The notes under the pieces are model-generated. The model was not told the DNA's origin, did not search any database, and was given only the letters and a program-made list of their open reading frames with translations. A stretch of 64,000 bases of DNA from NCBI GenBank assembly GCA_030685235.1, contig MU839226.1:1-64000 (forward strand), read 5' to 3'. Made by a program: the position numbers and the translations under genes. Positions 48,546 through 59,935 of this stretch are shown piece by piece. Position 1 is the stretch's first letter. Each line of letters begins with the position of its first letter. Origin of the DNA: Copromyces sp. CBS 386.78. Lineage: Eukaryota; Ascomycota; Sordariomycetes; Sordariales; Sordariaceae.

Positions 48546-48986
48546 AAGTATTAATAGTAGAATACAACGATTCTAAGTTAAATAGGTTACTAAAAGTAGG
48601 AGTAGAAAGGTTAGGAAAATTACCGCTACCGGTATTACTGTTGGGGGAGAAAAGGGCGGGATTACTATTGTAAAATATAAAGTAAAAGAGCAATCTTTAT
48701 TAAGGACCGTTTAAAAAGAAGGTCCGCTATTAGGATTATTTAAGGTAGTCGAAACGAAGCGATCCTTTATTTACTAAATAAAAAGTACCTTCCCTTACGT
48801 ATTAATAAAAAGAAATTTGGAATTTTAATTAAGCGATTATTGTAATTATAATTATTAATACTTAGGGGGGGGTATTAAATTTAGCGATTCGTAACGAAGC
48901 AATCCTTATACGCGTGCGATCGAAAAATAATCGCGATAAAAGATAAGTTTATATTATGAATATAATAGTTAAAAAGTGCAATTAAT
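48546..48986 (-). pseudogene. Start of gag of Gypsy B, cut off by element C
   Basis: GTATTAATAGTAGAATACAACG here matches GTATTAATAGTAGAATGGAACG at 51415 in the intact gag order of copy A. It continues collinearly to the primer-binding region just before the 5' LTR. It contains the leader and the beginning of gag on the minus strand, RIP-mutated. Confidence 0.8.
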
Positions 48987-49222
48987 TATTATAGGTAGAG
49001 GGCGAGAGGTTGGGTATAGGTGTAAAATATATGTAATTATATAAGGAGAAGAAAGGAAGAAAAGTATAGAAGTACATTCGGGAGAAGGGCTTTTATAGGA
49101 CTCGAATTATAAACCCCTAGTAGGTCTATAGCGGGAGGCCGCAGCCAATTAACCGAAATGGTAATAGTAGTCTCAGAGAACTATTATTACCAGCATATAC
49201 AACATAGGCTAACCCTGTGATA
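48987..49222 (-). repeat. 5' LTR of Gypsy B
   Basis: This 236-bp LTR begins TATTATAGG (inner end, mutated) and ends AACCCTGTGATA (outer end, preserved). It is paired with 29715-29950 by equal length and matching TSD. Confidence 0.9.
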
Positions 49223-49227
49223 CCCAG

Positions 49228-51850
49228 TTAAACCTCTATATGCAATTATATATAGAGGTTAAACGTTTTTTTAATTGTTATAATATTCTTTACTAATAGC
49301 AAGTTTAATAAGGGCGGCTAGGGCAATTAAGGTAACCGGGGTAGCTAGAACGGTACTAGTAGCGCGGACCTACTCTTAATTATAACCCTTACTACAACCT
49401 TTATTCTTCTTTATTTTTTTACTAATAAAGTATTAAAGTCCCTAAGAACCGTAATTAATTAAGAGAAAGTCTTTTCGGACCGTAGTAAAAGTCTTCCTAT
49501 ACCGTAGCCCCACCCACTTACACCCTTCCCGCGCGCTAATACACACCAAAATTTTTAAGCCAATCAAATCGCTCGCATCCAAATCGCGGTCCACACTCTA
49601 CTTCGCCCACCCAAATATACACCCAGATCCAAATGTACACCCAGATATGCACCCAGATGTGCACCCAGATGTGCACCCAGATGTGCACCTAAGCACCTAG
49701 ATATGTACCTAGATTGGCTACTTTACAGCGCACTTTACAGCACACTTAGCGGTACGGTCGCACACGGTCGCATATCGCTCAATTGAATTGTTTAGTTGAG
49801 TTACTCAATTGAATCGCTTAACTAACTATTAATAACTATCAGCAACTGTCAGCGACTATCAACGACTGTCAGCTAAACGAAAGCGCGTTATTTACTTGAC
49901 GATATCTCGTAATGCGTACGATAGTAGTTTAATTAATTATAGGGAGTGTGCACATCTGGGTGCACATCTGGGTGCACATCTGGATCTGGGTACACATCTG
50001 AGTGGGCGAAGTAGAGTGTGGACCGCGATTTGGATACGAGCGATTTAATTAGCTCAAAAATTTTGGTATACATTAGCGTATATTAGCGCGCGGGAAGGCT
50101 ATAAGTAGGTAGGGCTACAGTATAGGAAGACTTTTATTACGGTCCGAAAAGACTTTCTCTTAATTAACGCAATATAATTACAAATAATATAGCCGGACTT
50201 ACCGCAACGATAGTAGAAGCTATTATAAGAATATTAGTCGAAAATATTTTTATAAATAAAGACTGCTAAATTAATAATATTAAAATTTATTTTATTTCTT
50301 CCCTAATTAATAGGAATTTTATTAGCGTTATAGGAATTAGAGCCTCCGTCGCCTCTAAAGGTAATATTATTATTATTATTCGAACTGTTAGTATTTAAAA
50401 TGTAAACGTTTATTTTATAGCGATAATTAACGTCTTTAAAGTTACCGGCTATAGTATAATAAATATTTAACTACTTTTTAAAATCGTTAGCGTTAAGAAG
50501 GTTATAATATATTAATATATTATAAAACCGCTTATTAATTTTATTACGAAGGTAATAAACTTTTATAAAATTATTAAAACTATATAAATTCATAAAATTA
50601 ATTAATTTAAATTTGAATTTTACGAATAATAAATTCTTTATATAAAATTCTTTAAAATAGCGATTAATATTTATTTTAAAATTAATATTTTAAAAATAAA
50701 TAACGAAATATTTTATAAATTTAATATCGGTCTTCTAACGCTAAATATTTTTATTGCTATTATTTTAAATAACGTCGAAGTCGTCTTAAATATTAAAGAG
50801 AATTTCCGGGCCGAATAATATAATTATATAAATAATTTTAATATCCTTATTAATATAGAATAATAAATTATATTTTTATTAAAATAAAATATAGAAGCGT
50901 TAGGCTTTAAAAATTTTATACTTGTAGGTAGTATTAATATTCTCCTTATTAATAAAAATAGGCGGGTTCTCTACTGTTTAATAGAGAAATAATATTTTAT
51001 TTACAAGGTTAATTATAATAATATTCTTTTTAAAAATATTATATTCCGCAAATAAAATATTGTAAACGGATTTAAGTTTAATATAATCGAAATTCTTTTA
51101 ATCGAAGCTAGACTAAGTATTATCGGCTATTTAATAAGTAATCTTAAATTCTTCCTTAAAACATTAAAAATTACTTTTAAAATCGTTATAATATTCGAAG
51201 TTAGTGCAATAAAGGCGATTAAGAGGTATAATAATAGATTAAAAAGCGGAGGCTTAAGAGAAAAGAGTAGCTACTTTAAAATATTTGTGTAGGATAGGGA
51301 GACCTTTTTCCTAGTCGAAACCTTCGAGAAAATTAATGAAAACTATAATTGCGGGTTAAGGAAGTTCGAAAAGTGCGGCGTAATAGACTATAGTATCGAA
51401 TTCGCTATTAAAGGTATTAATAGTAGAATGGAACGATTTTAAATTAAATAGGTTATTAGAAATAGGAGTAAAAAGGTTAAGGAGATTACTACTACTAATA
51501 TTACTATTAGGGGAGAAAAGGGCAGGATTACTATTGTAAAATATAAAGTAGAAGAGCAATCTTCGTTAAAAGACTATTTAAAGAGAAGGTCCGCTATTAA
51601 GACTGTTTAAAATAATTGAAACGAAGCGATCCCTTATTTATTAAATAAAGAATACCTACCTTTACGTACTAATAAAGGGAGGTTTAGAATTTTAATTAGG
51701 CAATTATTATAATTACGACTATTGATACTTAAGGGGTGCTAGGTTTAGCGATTCGTAACGAAGCGATCCTTACACGCGCGCAATCGAAAAATAATTGCGA
51801 TAAAAAATAGGTTTACGCTATAAACGTAATAATTAAAAGATGCAATTAAT
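49228..51850 (-). pseudogene. Gag relic of Gypsy A
   Basis: Collinear with 34680-36144 plus 48546-48986 of copy B, which shows the uninterrupted order of the family. It includes the mutated zinc-knuckle segment (near 50165-50220). It is split by the TIR2 MITE at 49463-50159, whose empty site in B reads AATTAATTAATGCGG near 34890. The PBS-like segment next to the 5' LTR is mutated (minus strand TAATTAATTGCATC), so the primer tRNA cannot be read. Confidence 0.8.
49463..50159. mobile_element. TIR2 MITE copy d (697 bp)
   Basis: The termini are GAGAAAGTCTTTTCGGACCG and its inverse, with perfect 8-bp TSDs TTAATTAA at 49455-49462 and 50160-50167. The arms carry the same 12-bp CCCAGATGTGCA arrays as copy c (about 49614-49712 and 49948-50003), with different unit numbers and some disorder. 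It has no coding capacity. Confidence 0.93.
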
Positions 51851-52083
51851 TATTACGGGTAGAGGGCAAAAGGTTAGGTATAAATATAAAATATACGTAA
51901 TTATATAAAGAAAGGAAAGGAAGAGAAGTATAGAAGTACGCTTGGGAGATAGGCTTTTATAGGATTTGAGCTATAAACTAGTGGGTCTATAGCGGGAGGC
52001 CGCAGCCAATTAACCGAAATGGTGACAGTAGTCTCAGAGAGCTACTATTACTAGTATATACAATATAGGCTAACCCTGTGATA
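51851..52083 (-). repeat. 5' LTR of Gypsy A
   Basis: This 233-bp LTR matches 20650-20882 in length. The inner half is strongly RIP-mutated (GGTATAAATATAAAATATACG), while the outer half keeps GGCCGCAGCCAATTAACCG and ends AACCCTGTGATA. Confidence 0.92.
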
Positions 52084-52088
52084 CCGGC

Positions 52089-53731
52089 GTTGCCGCTAAA
52101 TCTTTTTATAATATTATAATAAGTTGATTGGTTTATTAAAAGTCTAGAATTCTATTTGGGGTAGTTGGAGCTTCTTGCTCGTTATTTTATTATTGTATAT
52201 ATATTCTATTATTTTCTTTATATACTTTTTACTATTGTTCTTCCTATTTATAAATTATAATAGGAGAAGTAATAGTAGTAGTAGGAGAAGCGGTAATAAT
52301 TATTAAAAAATGATTAGGGCGTGCGTCTTTTTATTTTTCTTAAATATTATATACTTTAATAAGAAGTTTATTATAAAATTTTATAAGCGTTTCGCCGTTA
52401 TCGCTAAAATAATCTTATATTCGTAAATTAGGGATTTTTTAAAGTAATTTATTAATATTTATAAATAGTAGCTTTTTAGTACGTAAGTTAGGTGCAAATT
52501 GCTTTGCTACTGCGTTTTGGAGTTTTGATAGTATAAAAATATTAAGTATAATATTAAAATAGCGTTATTTTCTAGGGATAAGTTTTTGTACCCTTTTTTT
52601 ATATTAAGTTGAAATATACGGAAGTGCTAAGGTTATAAAGGAATTAGCCGATAGTTTATTGTATATATTATCCTTTTACTTAATATTTATTAATAGAATC
52701 TTTTTTAATTTTAGGTTATAATTAGATTTAATATAATACTTTTCTTTTAGTACCGGCTTTTTATATTTAAAATTTAGGTCCTTTAGTTTTTAGAGGTGTT
52801 AAAATATTGCTTTTCGAAAATAAGGCGTATTGAAAAAGTGGATTACGAGTAGGTCCTATTCTTTTCATTGATTTTTATCGCTTTTTATTTATTTAATTTT
52901 GTATTTGAATTTATATAAAAAATGTTAATCTACCCCTTCTAATAAAGGATTTTGCTTATTATTATCGGTTTAATTTATATTGTTTTCGTCGTTATTATTA
53001 TTGTTATTGTCGTTAATTCGAATAATAAAGTTTATGAGCCGGCTTAGTACGGTTATAGCGTACAGATTTTTTGCTCGAAGACGATATAATTATTATATTT
53101 TCTTATTTAGTTATTTTAATTATTTTTCTTTTGAGCTTAAATGATTAAAAGCCTAAAATGGTACGAATTAGTATATTATACCTTATCCTTTTTTCTTACG
53201 TATTGCTTTTTTAAAGTATTATTATATATTTGAAGGATTAGTTCCCTTAGGTATTCCTTATTAGATTACTTTTTTAATATTCGGAATATTTATTCCTATA
53301 TTTAGAATTATTATTGTAATAATAATACGATAGTTTATTTCCTCTATTATAAAGTTAGTGTAAATAATGTTTTTATTAACGGTACGAATATACGCTTTAT
53401 ATATACGGATAACTTTATAAGCTATTATTTTATTAAAGCCTCCTTATTTATAAAGATAATTTATGAGGATATAGCGTACTTCGATAATAAAATTGGTATT
53501 ATCGATATAGATAATAGTTTTAGGTATATCCTTTCGTGTTTCGTTTGTAAATTTATATATTAAGAATTTTAGGCGTTTAAAATTCTAAATATTATTTCGA
53601 AGAAAAGGTTATATAACGATAGAAATTTCGGGACGGTCGATAGAAGTACAAATGATTTCGAAGTTAGTCTTATTAAATCTAGCCTTTTTAATAATAAAAT
53701 CCTTATTAATACCGTTAAGTGTAGTAGTATA
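52089..53731 (-). pseudogene. Repeat X, RecQ-like helicase relic: C-terminal helicase part
   Basis: On the minus strand the segment reads KARFNKTNFEIICTSIDR and then PEISIVI (about 53690-53615), IPKTIIYIDNTNFIIEVRY (about 53526-53470), and NYRIIITIIILNIGINIP (about 53335-53285). These correspond to the start of RecQ helicase domain 2, the IFVDS-type motif, and the RIIIATEALGMGINIP motif of fungal RecQ/telomere-linked helicases, with the expected RIP changes. The sequence breaks at 53731, where chromovirus D is inserted, and resumes at 62161. The part left of 53280, down to 52089 and then 20649-20398, would be the C-terminal region; I recognise nothing in it. Confidence 0.78.
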
Positions 53732-54029
53732 TATCAGGTCGCTAAGGACTTGTTAGTTGGCTAGCCTCGTAGAAATTCGGGACGAGATATTAGAAGGCAA
53801 CGAATTATTCTAGCTAGCGCCGCATCGTAGCGTCGGATAACGGTAATACCCCTCTAGCCTCAACTACTACAAAATTAAAAGAGTAATACTATAAACAGCT
53901 ATTTCTATTAGCTCCGGAGTAGAAAAATTAAATTTCAATTCATTTTTTACTCTCCCCTTTAATTTAATTTTCCTACGTACTTACTTTATTTATAATTACT
54001 TCGACTTACTTACTTCTACTATCCTAATA
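53732..54029 (+). repeat. 5' LTR of chromovirus D
   Basis: This 298-bp LTR begins TATCAGGTCGCTAAGG and ends ATCCTAATA. The left (outer) half is less mutated than the matching half of the 3' LTR; the right (inner) half is more mutated. Confidence 0.92.
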
Positions 54030-54639
54030 TATTAAAACCTTAACCCCTACGAAAATTGAGTTAATACTGATAAAATATAAATATATAACGGTTATTCTAT
54101 TTTTTAAATTATTTACCGAAATTCGTATATTTACTTTTATACTTCCTCCGCAACGCAAAACCGTATTATTACGCCGCTAACCGCTAATATTCTTCTATTT
54201 TCTTCGCTATTTAAAATTACCCCTTTCTAAACCCCTAATATCATTATCTTAACTATATCCCCCCTTTATCGCCAATTTACTATTGAAGAAATAAACGATA
54301 ATAATAACGACGATAACTGGTCTTATTCTTCTAAAGAAATTTATAATTATTTCGACTACTTTAAAGTTAATACTTTTAAATGTAAATATAAATTCTTTAA
54401 AGTCTATGCTAACGTTATTTAATTCCTATTCTCCTATTTTTTATCGTATATATTGGTTTAAAATTAATATACTTTTATCGATTTATTAAAAAGTAATTAA
54501 TATAATAATTACCCTCCTATTCCTTTTAATTTCTATTATAAAAATTATTTCTTTTATAATTAAATTCGCCTTTTTATTATACTTCCGCCTCCTATTATCG
54601 CTCCGCTAATTATTATCCCTAAGTCCCTTATATCCTTCC

Positions 54640-55560
54640 GGCCTATTTAAATAATTAACCTTTTCTAATTACCGTCCCAAATATAATATTACGAAATTTA
54701 CGGGCGAAAATTATATTCAACTCTATAATTATATTTATAATATCGATAACTATTCTAAAAACTTCCCTAATACTTCTATTAATTACGCTATTAGTTACGT
54801 CGAAAGTAATTTTAAAAACGTTTAAATTTACTATATCGCCGGCCTTAAAAAATAATTAGGTTATAACCCTATTTATAACGAACTTACGTAGTTAAAGTTT
54901 TAAAACTTTTTAAAGAGGGAGTTTAATATTAGTATATAGAATATCGAATGTAACGCCTTTATTAACTTCAAATAAATATGTTAAGGCCCTACGGAATCCG
55001 TTCGCAATTTCTATAATTAATATTACGCCGAAGAATTCAACTTACCCTATAAGTAGTAAAAATACCTGTATATTGTTATTTAAATTAATTATTTTCGTCT
55101 TTAATTATAAAAAAGTATTCTAATAATAATAGGTATCGATACTCTAAATTAGTTAATAGCGTACGTAGAGCGGTTGGAAGGCTTCAAAATTAATTCCGAA
55201 CCGTTCGTATAACGTTATTAATTTTAAATATCTTTTTCTAATTAATTATTATCGTCTTCTTTTCTTACTATTATTCTATTTTCTACTTTTATTCCTATTT
55301 CTAATTCTATTTCTATTAATTAATTTACTATCCGTTATCCCCTTCCTCCTTTTATAATAAACCTTAATATTATTTATAATTATTATAATTAATCAAATTA
55401 TATTTATAATTATTATACCTAAGCGAAGCTACGTAATATTTATTACGAATATAATAATACTAGTTATATTATATTTACTTATACTAAGAAAGCCTATTTC
55501 AATTATAGTTAAATTAAATATATAGCGTATAATTATTTTTAAACCTCCGGGGCGCCGGCT
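54640..55560 (+). pseudogene. Gag relic of chromovirus D
   Basis: The plus strand reads PKYNITKFTGENYIQLYNYI near 54668 and LKREFNISIQNIECNAFINF near 54913, typical of a Ty3-type capsid domain. A zinc knuckle reading YFNYSxIKYIAYNY lies near 55495-55535, in which ancestral Cys and His are now Tyr. There are frequent Gln/Trp-to-stop changes. Confidence 0.75.
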
Positions 55561-56329
55561 TAAAGTACGAACGCTAAACTAATTATATTAGTAAGGATAA
55601 TATCAGCCTAAAAAGGCGTAAGTATATTATAATTAAATTTGAATACGAAATTATTAATAAGGATTTATAGGGATTAGCGGAAAATATATAGGTTAATAAA
55701 TTCTAATACGGAATTAAATTTTATTGGGAGGTATTTACTCCTAATAAACGTTAAAATTGAATTTATAAACTACCGTTTCGTTAATTTCCTTTTCTAACCT
55801 ATCCTTATATAAAGTTTGATTACTTATTTCATTAAACTACGTAATTCCTACGGTACCTAGTAGAAGTATAAGATTACGTTTATTATTATTAATTCTCCTA
55901 ATATTAATATTATTTTCGGTTACCCTTAACTTTACGAATATAATTTTAAAATTAATTAATCCCGAAAGAAATTCTATTTCCGTATCGAAATTGGCGATTT
56001 AGACGTAAGCAGGGAGCTAATAAAGGAAATTTATAAAGCTGTAATTTACTTTTATAAGCTATATTAAAACTCTATTCTAATATTAAATTTAAAAGAAGCG
56101 TTATAGGCCTTTCGGAATTTTAATCCCCCGCTATTTATTAATATTCCGTTCGAAATGTTTATATTAATTTAAATAAAATTTTCTACCCTACTTAACGACC
56201 TAAGTCTATTTAATATTTATTTTAATATATCCGTTATTATATCCCCTAATATACTTTTTAAAATTTTTCGTATTATATTAAATAAAGTTTATCTTCCGTT
56301 AGAACTTTTATTAAAATTAATATTTCCGG

Positions 56330-57900
56330 TACTATTTAAGCCGGAAGAGGATATAGCGTTTACTATCGTTAAATTAATAATTCCGTCCAAATATAAGGAA
56401 TTCCAATAAGTATTCGAAATATTGGGCCGCCCCTTTATTATAGTATAACCGTTTTAAATATTGTATTAATCTAGAGGAAAAGACGTCTACGCCTTAAGGA
56501 CCGATCTATACGCTTAATATTAAAGAATTGGAAATACTCTAGGAATAGTTAACGGAAACGTTATATAAAAGATAGATTTAGCCTTCTATTAATCTAGTAA
56601 GGGCTCTTATTATTTTCGTTCTTAAAAAAGAAAGTAAATTAAAATTATATATTAATTACTAGGCGTTTAATAAAGTTACGAAAAAGAATTGTATAATATT
56701 ATTACTAATCGGGGAAACCTTGGACCGGCTAGCGTTAGTAAAGATCTTTACTAAATTGTATTTAAAAGACGCCTACTATTGTATCCGTATTAAATGGGGA
56801 AATAAAGAGAAGACGGCGTTTTGTACGAAGTACGGGTATTACAAATTTTTAATTATATTTATAGGGTTAATTAATATTCTAATAACGTTTCAAATATATA
56901 TTAATAATACTCTAGTAAAATTAATTAATACTATTTATATCGCTTACTTTAATAATATTATAATTTATAATAAAAATAAAAAAAATTACTATAAGTATAT
57001 TAAGGAAGTCTTCTAACGATTATATAAATGTAACTTTTACGTTAATTTAAGTAAATACGAATTCTATACCTAAAAAATATTATTTTTAAACTATATTATA
57101 TTGCCGGAAGGTATTTCGATAGACTTAGAGCGGGTAGAAGCGATTGTAGATTAGGAAGCCCTAATAAATATTTATAATATCCAAGTTTTCTTAAAATTTA
57201 CTAATTTCTATTAATAGTTTGTAACGTCGTACTCTAAAGTAATAACGCTATTAATAGAATTATTAAAGGGAAATAAACGATGGCTATTCGAATTATTAAA
57301 TAAAGTGAAAATAACGTTCGAAGAATTAAAGCGGCTATTTTAAGAAGCGTTTATATTAAAATATTTTAATTTATTATTACCTATTTAAATAGAAACGGAC
57401 GTATTAAATTTCGTAATTAAAGTAATATTAATACAATTATATAATATTTAGTAATATTCTATTGTATTCTTTTCGAAGAAAAAATCGTTAGAGGAGACTT
57501 AATATAGTATTCAAGATAAGGAATTATTAATTATTATCAGGGTATTAAAGGCGTAAAAGTAATATTTATTATATATAGACAAACCGTTCCTAATAATTAT
57601 AAATTATTTAAACTTCTAATATTTCCGGAATAAGGATAAAATTAGCGCAAAGCAAAATTATTAAACATTAAAATTAATAATATATAATTTTAATATTAAA
57701 TATCGGGTAAGGAAATTAAATCTAGCGGACGGGTTATTAAGGAAACTATAATTATATAAAATAATAAACGTATTAGAAGACGGTTATCTATTATTAAAAA
57801 TATTCGAAAAAAGAAAAACGAAGGGTAGGGTAATAAAAGAAAGTTCTATATTAAGAAGAAATATTAAAAAAATATTAGTAGTTGGGAAAAAAATGTAGAA
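56330..57900 (+). pseudogene. Reverse transcriptase/RNase H relic of chromovirus D
   Basis: A 98-codon open stretch at 56720-57016 reads FTKLYLKDAYYCIRIKWG, FLIIFIGLINILITFQ and AYFNNIIIY. These align by eye with the fingers-palm of Ty3/Gypsy RT (FTKLDLKDAYHRIRI, MPFGLTNAPATFQ, YLDDILIY), with both catalytic Asp changed to Asn and Pro/Ala changed as RIP predicts. The thumb and RNase H follow to about 57.9 kb with many stops. Confidence 0.85.
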
Positions 57901-58379
57901 GGTAATAGTAGAGTAGAAAGAGTAGAACGAAGACGGCGGAGAGGACGAATTAATATAAAGATTAAAATAGGAAAATAATATTTAGAAGTGGAAAGGAAGG
58001 AAACGTAGAAAATAATTTAATAAAAACGAATTTAAAGAAATATTAAAGAAAAAAATAAAATTCGTAGACGAAAATACTATTATAAAGAGAAGGAAGATAA
58101 GTAATACTATTATTGGACAAATAAGTATGTATATTATTATTGTAAAGGTAAGAAGAAAAGAAAAACTATTACTACTATTAAACTAATAAATAGTAGAAAT
58201 ATAAAAAGAAAATCTATTTATTTTAAAAGAAATGTAGAAAGAATTAAGAAAGGGGTATAAAATTAAAAATTAAAAAATAAAGAAAATGGAATTTTATGTT
58301 ATAATTATTAAATTTACGTCTTAAAACGCTTACGCATAAAGTTTTTATATACTTACTATAATAATATTACCGCCGGCCA

Positions 58380-59610
58380 CTTAAAATAATAGAAAACCCT
58401 TAAAAATATTAGCTAATTCTATTACTAACTAATTATCGCCGTCGACGTCGAAACGTACGTACGCTAATACCTAGCTTACTAAAAAACGAAACTATAAAAC
58501 CACCGATTTTATAAATTCTTAATATCCTTACCTATTCTTACCGTCTTTTAATAAAATATTTCCTATAATTTTATTACTAAATTATTACTATTATACGACC
58601 TTATATTAAATTAAACTTACAATACTATTCTAATTATTATAAACTAATTTATTAAATTCGCTTTCTATATTCCAATATAGAAGATTATTAACGCTAAATA
58701 ATTCGCTCATCTTTTTTAATAATATATTTTTCAATAATTTAATTTACCTAATTCTATTATTTCTAACCGGGGCAATTTCTTTACAAGCTTTTTCTAAAAG
58801 ACTTACTACGAATTCTTAAAAATCCGACGCCGCTTTAATATTATGAAATATTTTCAAACGGACGGCCAAACTAAATACTAAAATTAAAATTTCGAACTTT
58901 ATCTTCGTATCTTCTATAATTTAGAATAAAGTAATTAAGTAAAAAAATTAACGTTAGCGTAATAAATATATAATAACTATTTTTATACCGCTATCGGGAA
59001 ATCCCTATCCGAATTACTATTCGGGTATTATTTATAAAGGCCGGCCAATCTAAAAAGAAGTTAAAGAAATATATTATTTAATACCGCTACTAATTATATT
59101 AAAAAATTTATCTAATGTCGCGCTAATGTAATTGAAGCGTTAAAAGCGGCCAACGAAGAATATGCAAAATAATATAATAAATCGTATATAATTAAAGAAT
59201 TCGAAATAGGAAGCTAAATTCTTCTTAATGTTAAAAATATTAAATAAAAGCGTTTAAATCGGAAATTATTAAATAAATTCTTAAGGCCTTTCTATATTAT
59301 TAAAATAATTAGCGATAAAAAAATAGTATATTATTTAAACCTCCCTAATTATTACTATATTTACCTAATATTCCCTATTACTTTATTAGAACTATATTAC
59401 GGCGATCTAATAATAATAACGCCCCGGGGCAAAATAATAAATATTAAAAAAAATGAAGAATAGTACGAAATTAAAAAAACTGTAAAATATATCAATTTAA
59501 AAAAGAATTAGTAATTCTAAATAAAATAGAAAAGGTATTCGGAAGATAAAAATAAATAAATATTATAAAAAAATTTAAATTGCCCGGAATTATTAATAGA
59601 ATATAAAAAG
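58380..59610 (+). pseudogene. Integrase and chromodomain relic of chromovirus D
   Basis: The plus strand reads IKFAFYIPI (about 58645), LPNSIISNRGNFFTSFF (about 58747) and FQTDGQTKY (about 58852), the integrase core around its second and third acidic residues with SDRG changed to SNRG. SELLFGY near 59007 and an integrase C-terminal domain follow. A chromodomain lies at about 59455-59600 (YEIKKTVKYINLKKN, then RYSEDKNK, LNCPELL). Stops in between are Gln/Trp-type. This is a second chromodomain element, distinct in RT motifs from E. Confidence 0.82.
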
Positions 59611-59744
59611 CGAAAACGATAGCGGAAACGTTCAAAAGGAAGCTTAAAAATTAGGGCAATAAAAATTAATTAAATAAATAATAAAAATATAATTACTATC
59701 ACCGCTATTAAAAAAAAGCATTTAAATAAAGGATATAAACTATA

Positions 59745-59935
59745 AAGAAATATAAACCGTAAAAAACGTAAACTGTAAAAAATGTAAACCGTTAAAACGT
59801 AAATTATAGAAGGAGTAAATTATAAGAAACGTAAACTGTAAAAAACGTTTACCGTAAAAAAAATATAAACTGTAAAAGACGTAAACTATAAAAAACGTAA
59901 GCCGTAAATAACATAAGCTATAGAGCTGTAAAATA
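59745..59935. repeat. Short tandem repeat after the chromodomain of D
   Basis: About ten imperfect units around AAACGTAAACTGTAAA (15-21 bp, variable) fill 190 bp. The units differ mostly by G/A and C/T, so the array probably existed before RIP and was then diversified. Confidence 0.75.

Larger units (their letters stand above)
29715..49222 (-). mobile_element. Gypsy element B (same family as A), inserted into A
   Basis: This second copy of the A family, in the same orientation, lies between A's pol and gag. Its LTRs are 29715-29950 and 48987-49222, both 236 bp. TSDs are CCCGG (29710-29714) and CCCAG (49223-49227). The equivalent unbroken site in B itself reads ATAACCCAGCTAAAC near 34670-34685, confirming where A was cut. 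B's gag is in turn split by element C. Confidence 0.92.
20650..52083 (-). mobile_element. Gypsy element A, with nested insertions
   Basis: A Ty3/Gypsy retrotransposon in minus orientation has 233-bp LTRs at 20650-20882 and 51851-52083 and TSDs CTGGC (20645-20649) / CCGGC (52084-52088), differing by one C-to-T change. Its pol lies at 20883-29709 and its gag at 49228-51850. They are separated by a second copy of the family (B), inserted with TSD CCCGG/CCCAG. It also carries a MULE and two MITEs. Its own sequence without insertions is about 7.1 kb. The reverse-transcriptase catalytic motif reads YFNN near 27700-27715, Asp-to-Asn at both positions, so it is dead. Confidence 0.92.
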
